Of a DNA stretch of 5,843 nucleotides, positions 1 through 5,843 are shown piece by piece. Each line of letters starts with the position of its first letter. Position 1 is the first letter of the stretch. Origin of the DNA: DASYHS01 sp035998295 (GTDB lineage Bacteria > Pseudomonadota > Alphaproteobacteria > Azospirillales > Azospirillaceae); contig NZ_DASYHS010000125.1 in NCBI RefSeq assembly GCF_035998295.1, forward strand, positions 1-5,843, read 5' to 3'. The position numbers were made by a program, and so were the translations under genes. The notes below the pieces were generated by a model, which saw nothing but the letters and a program-made list of their open reading frames with translations, was not told the origin of the DNA and made no database searches.

Positions 1-7
1 AGGAGGA
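1..7 (+). promoter_or_regulatory. Shine-Dalgarno of the first gene
   Basis: AGGAGGA opens the window, with AGGAGG at 1-6, seven bases before the ATG at 14. It matches the anti-Shine-Dalgarno core fully and supports that ATG as the true start. The promoter must lie upstream of the window. Confidence 0.8.
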
Positions 8-13
8 CACCCC

Positions 14-700
14 ATGGCCGCTACCGCCCACCAGCCGCTGGCGCCGAGCATCGAGCTGTTCTGCCGCATCGCCGCGCGGGGCGCGCCCCTGGCCGAGGCC
101 GCGCGCCGCGCCGGCTGCGCGCCCGGCTCCACCCCGTGGACACGCGCGGACGTCCGGACCCGCCTCGTCGCGCTGTCCGCCGAGGAGGAGAACCGGCACG
201 AGGATCTCGTCGAGCAGATGCGCCGGCAGCACGACGAGCTGTACGGCAAGCTGGTCGAGCAGGAGCACTTCCCCGCCGCCGCCCGCCTGCTGGCCCACCG
301 GTGGCGCTTCGAGAAGGAGGTCGGCGCCGTCCGCGCCGTGACCCGGGCCGAGCGCGAGCGCCTGCGCGAGGACCTGCGCGAGGACGTCCGGGACGAGCTG
401 CGCGAGGAGATGCGCGGCAAGGTCCAGGCGGAACTGGTGGAGGAGCTGCGCAAGGAGCTGGCCGGGCTGCGCGAGGAGCTGCGCGCGGAAATGCGCGCCG
501 GGCCGAAGACGAAAACCGGCACCGTGACGAAACATGACATTCCCGCACGTTTCGACGCCCCGATGCCCTCCGGCCCGCTGGTCGGTCCACTGGCCGGCCC
601 GCTGGCTGCCGCCGCTCCGCAGGGCGCCGGCAGCCTGAAGGCCCGCCTGCGCGACCAGCCCCTGCCGGTCCCCACCGGCAAGCTCGCCCGGACCGCCTGA
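14..700 (+). CDS. hypothetical protein, possible HTH plus charged coiled coil
   Basis: I do not recognise this 228-residue protein and assign no function. Residues about 13-50 (ELFCRIAARGAPLAEAARRAG, then TRADVRTRL) resemble the helix-turn-helix of phage terminase small subunits, where a helix with 'G.s..eAa..AG' is followed by a 'V..rl' helix; this is a weak inference. Residues 54-100 are charged and helical. Residues 110-162 form a long Arg/Glu/Leu helix built on repeated LRED, ELRE and ELRK units, probably a coiled coil. Residues 163-228 are a Pro/Ala/Gly tail holding the motif TVTKHDIPARFDAP (170-183) and a GPLV-GPLA-GPLA repeat (187-198). There is no signal peptide or membrane segment, so it is probably cytoplasmic. 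The start is fixed by AGGAGG seven bases upstream. A decayed copy of its 3' part lies at 915-1001, suggesting a duplicated family. An ordinary chromosomal coiled-coil protein is equally possible. Confidence 0.7.
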   Translation: MAATAHQPLAPSIELFCRIAARGAPLAEAARRAGCAPGSTPWTRADVRTRLVALSAEEENRHEDLVEQMRRQHDELYGKLVEQEHFPAAARLLAHRWRFEKEVGAVRAVTRAERERLREDLREDVRDELREEMRGKVQAELVEELRKELAGLREELRAEMRAGPKTKTGTVTKHDIPARFDAPMPSGPLVGPLAGPLAAAAPQGAGSLKARLRDQPLPVPTGKLARTA

Positions 701-704
701 ACAT

Positions 705-763
705 CCCCTCTCCCGTGCAACGGGAAAGGGAGGGGCCCGGCCAGCGGCCGGGACGGTGAGGGC
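705..763 (+). repeat. double-hairpin intergenic repeat
   Basis: Two stem-loops lie five bases after the first gene's stop. In hairpin 1 (705-735), CCCCTC at 705-710 pairs with GAGGGG at 730-735, and CCCGT at 712-716 pairs with ACGGG at 720-724; a bulge on the 3' side separates the stems. Hairpin 2 (736-752) is a perfect 7-bp stem, CCCGGCC–AGC–GGCCGGG. The following ACGGTGAGGGC completes a pattern I recognise as a common dispersed repeat between proteobacterial genes (CCCTCTCCC … GGGAGAGGG … GGTGAGGG). No T-run follows, so it is not a canonical intrinsic terminator, although it could stabilise the mRNA 3' end or slow polymerase. Confidence 0.6.
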
Positions 764-769
764 ACTCGG

Positions 770-904
770 CATAGCCCGGCAAGATGGGTAACGGAATAGA
801 CCGGATACATAGGTGACAGATGCCGGGATCGGCCGCCAGGAGATGGCCGATGGGCTGGAACGAGACCTGTGTGCTGGACGAGCGGGTGAAGTTCATCGGG
901 GCGA
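770..904 (+). mobile_element. truncated left end of an IS481-family element
   Basis: This stretch looks like the 5' end of an IS481-family insertion sequence. It contains two spaced copies of a GGGTRACRGA-like motif (GATGGGTAACGGA at 783-795 and CATAGGTGACAGA at 808-820) around AGACCGG. I associate this layout with IS481-type termini. It is followed by a Shine-Dalgarno (AGGAG, 838-842) and the start of a transposase at 850. The outer boundary is uncertain because no clear TGT terminus or target-site duplication is visible; about 765-785 is plausible. The inner boundary is where transposase similarity stops, near 900-904. No right end occurs in the window, so the element is dead in place. Confidence 0.5.
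850..904 (+). pseudogene. IS481-family transposase N-terminal fragment
   Basis: From ATG 850 the frame reads MGWNETCVLDERVKFIG, the characteristic opening of IS481-family DDE transposases (M-P/G-W-K/N-E-T-…-DER-…-F-I). In intact proteins this leads into a helix-turn-helix of the 'ELC..YGISRKTGYKW' type. Here the frame continues as ARSRRD and never reaches that domain, so the DNA-binding and DDE regions are both missing. AGGAG at 838-842, seven bases upstream, is the original ribosome-binding site. Identification rests on about 17 residues recalled from the family, not on an alignment. If the call is right, only the first few percent of the gene remains. Confidence 0.6.
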
Positions 905-914
905 GGTCCCGGCG

Positions 915-1001
915 GGACCGCGCCAGGAACTGCGCCGGGAGATGCGCGCCGGGACCGTGACAAACCATGATGTTCCTGCACGTTTCGATGTCCCGACGCC
1001 G
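915..1001 (+). pseudogene. degenerate partial copy of the first gene's 3' region
   Basis: This stretch aligns with 464-568 of the first gene after one 18-bp gap, which removes the equivalent of codons 164-169. Reading from 921 it encodes RQELRREMRAGTVTNHDVPARFDVP, against REELRAEMRAG…TVTKHDIPARFDAP in the intact gene. By hand count, 32 of 39 bases match before the gap and 39 of 48 after it. In the second block five of nine differences are synonymous, so the copy diverged while still under protein-level selection. It has no upstream part of the gene, abuts the transposase fragment, and loses similarity after about 1001. It is best read as the relic of a paralogue broken by the insertion sequence and a later deletion. 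Confidence 0.7.
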
Positions 1002-1161
1002 ACCGCCGGCCGGCCTCCCTGCCTCTCCTGCCATCGTCGCCTCCCCGTTGCGGAAAGCGCCCATGACTCCCGGACTCGAGCCCGAAAGGATCCGCCTCCG
1101 CCCCATTCCACCCCGTCGACCCCGCCTTCAGGCGGTTGCCCTGGGTCCGGGGCTGCGGCGA
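1002..1161. other. non-coding spacer without recognisable genes
   Basis: I see no gene, RNA or mobile-element signal here. The only structure noted is a short hairpin, CCGCC (1122-1126), TTCA loop, GGCGG (1131-1135). It is followed by TTGCC and not a T-tract, so it is too weak to call a terminator. Confidence 0.4.
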
Positions 1162-1191
1162 TGGACTCCGGGCGGCCACTCGCCATATAAC
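1162..1191 (+). promoter_or_regulatory. candidate sigma-70-type promoter of dapF
   Basis: TGGACT (1162-1167, four of six matches to TTGACA) and TATAAC (1186-1191, five of six matches to TATAAT) are separated by 18 bp. The TATAAC is an AT-rich island in very GC-rich DNA. Transcription would be expected to start about 6-8 bases downstream, at A1197 or A1200, the latter being the first base of the dapF ATG. The operon would then begin with little or no 5' leader. This is predicted from sequence only. Confidence 0.55.
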
Positions 1192-1199
1192 GGCCCATC

Positions 1200-2045
1200 A
1201 TGTCCCTGCCATTCCTGAAGATGCATGGGCTCGGCAACGACTTCGTCGTCATCGATGCCCGCAAGACGCCGTTCGACCCGACTCCCGCCCAAAGGCGCGC
1301 GATCGCGGACCGACGCACGGGCGTGGGCTGCGACCAGCTCATCGTCCTGGAGCCGGCGCCGGACCCGGCCGCCGACGTCTTCATGCGCATCTACAATCCC
1401 GACGGCTCGGAAGCCGGCGCCTGCGGCAACGCCACGCGCTGCATCGCCTGGCTGGAAATGAGCCGGGGCGAACGCGGTTTGGATGCCGGCCGCACCGTCG
1501 TGCAGACCATTTCGGGCCTGCTGCCGGCCGCCGCGGTGCAGGGCGGGCTGATCTCCGTGGACATGGGGCCGGCACGGCTCGACTGGCGCGACATCCCGCT
1601 GGCGGCGGAGGCCGACACGCTGCGCCTGCCGCTCTCCGTCGACGCCCTGGACGGGCCGTGCGCGGTGTCGATGGGCAACCCGCACGCGGTCTTCTTCGTC
1701 GATGACGCCGAGGCCGTGCCGCTGGAAACGCTCGGCCCCCGGATCGAGCACCACCCGATGTTCCCGGAGCGCACCAATGTCGAGGTGGCGCAGGTCCTGT
1801 CGCGCTCCAGCATTCGCCTGCGCGTGTGGGAGCGGGGTGCGGGCATCACCCGCGCCTGCGGTTCGGGCGCCTGCGCGACCGCCGTCGCGGCCGTTCGCCG
1901 GGGCCTGACGGACCGGACCGTCGACGTCCACCTAGACGGCGGGACGCTGCATCTCGCCTGGAGCGAGGACGGCCGGGTCCACATGACCGGCCCGGTCGCG
2001 ACCAGCTTCTCCGGCGTTCTGCCAGAGGGCCTGCTGCGCCCATGA
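1200..2045 (+). CDS. dapF: diaminopimelate epimerase
   Basis: This cytoplasmic, PLP-independent enzyme interconverts LL- and meso-2,6-diaminopimelate, the penultimate step to lysine and the source of the peptidoglycan cross-linking residue. The 281-residue length is typical. The family opening KMHGLGNDFVVID is at residues 7-19. The two catalytic cysteines of the racemase pair are present: Cys75 in GACGNATRC and Cys220 in ACGSGACATA. The substrate-binding segments NPDGSEAGACGN (66-77), MGNPH (158-162), RTNVE (191-195) and ERGAG (211-215) are intact, so it should be active. ATG 1200 is chosen because it gives the usual short lead-in before the KMHG motif. No Shine-Dalgarno precedes it, and a promoter ends only eight bases upstream, so translation may be leaderless. 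The gene appears to head the operon and overlaps mtaB by 4 bp (ATGA). Confidence 0.96.
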   Translation: MSLPFLKMHGLGNDFVVIDARKTPFDPTPAQRRAIADRRTGVGCDQLIVLEPAPDPAADVFMRIYNPDGSEAGACGNATRCIAWLEMSRGERGLDAGRTVVQTISGLLPAAAVQGGLISVDMGPARLDWRDIPLAAEADTLRLPLSVDALDGPCAVSMGNPHAVFFVDDAEAVPLETLGPRIEHHPMFPERTNVEVAQVLSRSSIRLRVWERGAGITRACGSGACATAVAAVRRGLTDRTVDVHLDGGTLHLAWSEDGRVHMTGPVATSFSGVLPEGLLRP

Positions 2046-3294
2046 CCGGACCGGACTTCATCACCTTCGGGTGTCGGCTGAACACCTACGAGACCGAAGT
2101 CATGCGCCGGCATGCGGCTGAGGCCGGCCTCGAGGACGCGGTCGTCGTCAACACCTGCGCGGTCACGAAGGAAGCGGAGCGCCAGGCGCGCCAAGCCATC
2201 CGCAAGGCACGCCGCGAACGCCCGGGTGCCCGCATCATCGTGACCGGCTGCGCTGCCCAGATCGATCCCGGCCGCTTCGCCGCGATGCCCGAGGTGGACC
2301 TCGTGCTCGGCAACGAGGAGAAGCTGAGGCCCGAGAGCTTCGGCCTGGCGCCGCCGGTCGAGCGGGTCGCGGTCAACGACATCATGTCCGTGCGCGAGAC
2401 GGCCGGACACCTCGTCGGCGGCTTCGAAGGCCGGGCGCGCGCCTTCGTCCAGGTGCAGCAGGGCTGCGACCACCGATGCACCTTCTGCATCATCCCCTAC
2501 GGCCGGGGGCCGTCACGCTCGGTGCCGATCGGCGAGGTGGTGGCGCAGGTGCGCACGCTGGTCTCGTCCGGCTATGCCGAGGTCGTGCTGACGGGAGTGG
2601 ACGTCACCAGCTACGGCGGCGACCTGCCGGGGCGCCCGACCCTGGGCCAGATGGTGCGCCGGCTGCTCGCGCTGGTGCCGGAGTTGCCGCGGCTGCGGCT
2701 GTCCTCGCTCGACCCCGTCGAGATGGATGCCGACCTGTGGCGCCTCGTCGCGGAGGAGCCTCGGCTGATGCCGCACCTGCATCTGAGCCTCCAGGCGGGC
2801 GACGACCTCGTGCTGAAGCGCATGAAGCGGCGTCACCTGCGCGCGGACGCGATCGCGTTCTGCGAGAAGGCGCGCGGCCTCCGGCCCGGGATCGCCTTCG
2901 GCGCCGACCTTATCGCCGGCTTCCCGACCGAAGACGGGGAGATGTTCGAGAACACGCTGCGCCTCGTGGAGGAATGCGACCTCACCTGGCTTCACGTGTT
3001 TCCCTACAGCGAGCGGCCGGGCACCCCCGCCGCGCGCATGCCGCAGGTCGATCCGGCGCTGAGGCGGGACCGGGCGTCGCGCCTGAGGGAACTCGGGGAA
3101 CGCCAAGTCGCCCGCTTCCTCGACGCCCGCGTCGGCGGGACCGCGGCCGTGCTCATGGAGAAGGACCGCATCGGCCGTACCGAGCAATTCGCGGAGATCG
3201 AGATCGACCATGCGCTGGAGCCGGGCAGCTTGGTCCGCGCCGCCGTCACCGGCGTCGCGGGGGGCCGCCTGACGGGACGCATCCAAGGTGCGCA

Positions 3295-3301
<7 letters not shown>
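2042..3301 (+). CDS. mtaB: tRNA threonylcarbamoyladenosine methylthiotransferase MtaB
   Basis: This radical-SAM methylthiotransferase is predicted to convert t6A to ms2t6A at position 37 of ANN-decoding tRNAs. The protein has 419 residues. The N-terminal UPF0004 domain carries three cysteines for the auxiliary [4Fe-4S] cluster: Cys11 (FGCRLN), Cys39 (NTCAVT) and Cys70 (TGCAAQ). The radical-SAM CxxxCxxC motif is Cys142-Cys146-Cys149 (GCDHRCTFC), followed by the barrel with LTGVDVTSYG and LHLSLQAGDD. The last ~55 residues fit a TRAM RNA-binding domain. The FGCRLN…NTCAVT style and the LTGVD motif favour MtaB over MiaB or RimO; that subfamily choice is from family knowledge. The ATG overlaps the dapF stop (ATGA). 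The only Shine-Dalgarno candidate, AGAGGG at 2024-2029, is 12 bases away and weak, so translation probably depends on ribosomes ending dapF. The 3' end overlaps ftsY by 7 bp. Confidence 0.93.
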
Positions 3302-4455
<1,154 letters not shown>

Positions 4456-4459
4456 AGCG

Positions 4460-5843
4460 ATGTCGAGTTCGCACCTGTCGCACCTTCCCGCCACCGGCGA
4501 ACGCTTCACCGACCCCGATGCGGCGCTCGCCCGCGTGCGCGAGATCTACGAGGCGAACACCGGCTACCTGAGGGAACGGTTCGCCGGTTTCGCCGCCGGC
4601 GAGGACGTCCGGGCGCGGGTTCACGCCGGCTATCCCTTCGTCCGGGTCCGCACCGAGACGGGCACGCGCGTCGATACCCGGCTGTCCTACGGCTTCGTCG
4701 CCGGCCCCGGCACCTACGCGACGACGCTGACGCGCCCGGACCTGTTCGGGCGCTACTACGCCGAACAGTTCCGCCTGCTGCGCCGGAACCACGGTGCGGC
4801 GCTGGAGGTGGGCGTCAGTCCGCAGCCGATCCCGGTCCATTTCGCCTTCGCCGAAGGCATCCACGTCGAGGGCGACCTGGAGCCCGAGCGCCTCGCGCGG
4901 CTGCGCGACTGGTTCGACCTTCCCGACCTCGCCTACATGGACGACAGCATCGTCAACGGCACCTTCGTGCCGGTCGAGGGGGAGCCGCTGCCGCTGGCGC
5001 TGTTCACGGCACCGCGGGTGGACTATTCGCTGCACCGGCTGCGGCACTACACGGCGACGTCGCCCGAGAACTTCCAGAACTTCGTCCTGTTCACGAACTA
5101 CCAGTTCTACATCGACGAATTCGTCCGCCTCGGCCACGAGATCATGACCGCGAGCGAGGACGAGGAGACCCGGGCGTACCGCAGCCAGTACACGGGTTTC
5201 GTCGAACCCGGCGACTTCGTGACCTTGAACGAGAATCTCGGCTCCGCCGGGACGGTGGGCACGCGCACCGCCCGCCTGCCGCAGATGCCGGCCTACCATC
5301 TGAAGCGGGCCGACGGATCGGGCATCACCATGGTCAACATCGGGGTCGGCCCGTCGAACGCGAAGACGATCACCGACCATGTCGCGGTGCTGCGCCCGCA
5401 TGCCTGGATCATGCTCGGCCATTGCGCGGGACTGAGGAACACCCAGCGGCTCGGCGACTACGTGCTGGCCCACGGCTACGTGCGCGACGACCACGTGCTC
5501 GATGCGGACCTGCCGCTGTGGGTGCCGGTGCCGGCCCTGGCCGAGGTGCAGGTGGCGATCGAGGGAGCGGTCGCGCAGGTGACCGGGCTCTCCGGCTACG
5601 AGCTGAAGAGCATCATGCGCACCGGAACGGTCGCGACGATCGACAACCGCAACTGGGAGCTTCGCGACCACCGCGAGCCGATCCAGCGCTTCAGCCAAAG
5701 CAGGGCGATCGCCCTCGACATGGAAAGCGCCACGATCGCCGCCAATGGCTTCCGCTTCCGGGTGCCTTACGGCACGCTGCTGTGCGTCTCCGACAAGCCG
5801 CTGCACGGCGAGATCAAGCTGCCGGGCATGGCCAACCGCTTCT
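4460..5843 (+). CDS. amn: AMP nucleosidase (3' end outside the window)
   Basis: AMP nucleosidase hydrolyses the glycosidic bond of AMP to adenine and ribose 5-phosphate in the cytoplasm, linking adenylate pools to purine salvage. The frame is open for 461 codons and runs off the window. The E. coli enzyme has 484 residues, so only the C-terminal tail is missing. Residues 1-~170 fit the N-terminal AMP-nucleosidase domain (SYGFVAGPGTYATTLTRPDLF). The rest is the catalytic purine-phosphorylase fold: GVGPSNAKT (295-303), MLGHCAGLRN (318-327), ALDMESATIAANG (418-430) and CVSDKPLHGEIKLPG (442-456). Asp445 in SDKP corresponds to the family's base-protonating acid, by family knowledge. ATG 4460 is chosen for its GGAGG and sits 4 bp after the ftsY stop, so it probably shares the dapF transcript. 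No frame break is seen. A promoter within ftsY cannot be excluded. Confidence 0.93.
   Translation, partial: MSSSHLSHLPATGERFTDPDAALARVREIYEANTGYLRERFAGFAAGEDVRARVHAGYPFVRVRTETGTRVDTRLSYGFVAGPGTYATTLTRPDLFGRYYAEQFRLLRRNHGAALEVGVSPQPIPVHFAFAEGIHVEGDLEPERLARLRDWFDLPDLAYMDDSIVNGTFVPVEGEPLPLALFTAPRVDYSLHRLRHYTATSPENFQNFVLFTNYQFYIDEFVRLGHEIMTASEDEETRAYRSQYTGFVEPGDFVTLNENLGSAGTVGTRTARLPQMPAYHLKRADGSGITMVNIGVGPSNAKTITDHVAVLRPHAWIMLGHCAGLRNTQRLGDYVLAHGYVRDDHVLDADLPLWVPVPALAEVQVAIEGAVAQVTGLSGYELKSIMRTGTVATIDNRNWELRDHREPIQRFSQSRAIALDMESATIAANGFRFRVPYGTLLCVSDKPLHGEIKLPGMANRF

Noticed and set aside
21..1106. 361-codon open frame on the - strand opposite the first gene and the scar
   Set aside because: It is Arg/Pro/Ala-rich low-complexity sequence and the shadow of a GC-rich coiled-coil gene, with no recognisable domain.
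1122..1135. CCGCC–TTCA–GGCGG hairpin as an intrinsic terminator before dapF
   Set aside because: The stem is only 5 bp and is followed by TTGCC, not a run of T. It is expected by chance in such GC-rich DNA.
813..1190. A 125-codon open frame from a GTG in the scar region
   Set aside because: It starts inside the IS end out of frame with the transposase, crosses the broken join and continues into low-complexity sequence. Only the 921-1001 portion resembles a protein, and that is a relic.
1826..2041. 72-codon upstream extension of the mtaB frame inside dapF
   Set aside because: It overlaps the conserved Cys220 region of dapF in another frame and encodes Arg/Pro-rich shadow sequence. The MtaB domain begins properly at ATG 2042.
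2476..3294. 273-codon upstream extension of the ftsY frame inside mtaB
   Set aside because: It is Arg/Pro/Ala-rich out-of-frame translation of a conserved mtaB sequence. FtsY similarity begins at the ATG at 3295.

Overview
The window is very GC-rich (roughly 70% by eye) and reads almost entirely on the + strand. Four genes form a dapF–mtaB–ftsY–amn run whose first three members overlap one another. From general knowledge, dapF followed by a MiaB-like methylthiotransferase and ftsY is an alphaproteobacterial arrangement. The GC content, codon bias and protein style suggest a member of the Rhodospirillales (Azospirillum/Skermanella-like). That placement is inference and no database search was made.

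Layout. (1) Positions 14-700 hold an unrecognised 228-residue protein with a possible N-terminal helix-turn-helix, long charged helices and a Pro/Ala-rich tail, preceded by a perfect AGGAGG. (2) Positions 701-1199 form a 499-bp non-coding scar. It holds a double-hairpin repeat (705-763), what looks like the left end of an IS481-family insertion sequence with the first ~17 codons of its transposase (about 770-904), and an ~87-bp degenerate copy of the 3' part of the first gene (915-1001). It ends in quiet sequence and a promoter placed so close to dapF that the transcript may be leaderless. (3) Positions 1200-4455 hold dapF (diaminopimelate epimerase), mtaB (tRNA methylthiotransferase) and ftsY (signal recognition particle receptor). 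They are joined by overlaps of 4 and 7 bp, so translational coupling is likely. (4) From 4460 to the window edge runs amn (AMP nucleosidase). Its Shine-Dalgarno lies inside the last codons of ftsY, and its last few dozen codons are outside the window.

How they fit together. The four genes cover unrelated housekeeping tasks: cell wall and lysine precursor synthesis, modification of tRNA position 37, co-translational membrane targeting, and purine nucleotide turnover. They probably share a transcript from the promoter at 1162-1191. The most unusual material is the scar upstream of dapF, where a mobile-element end is fused to a decayed paralogue of the neighbouring coiled-coil gene. I found no convincing new multi-gene system. 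The coiled-coil family, its duplicate and the probable leaderless start of dapF are the points most worth following up.
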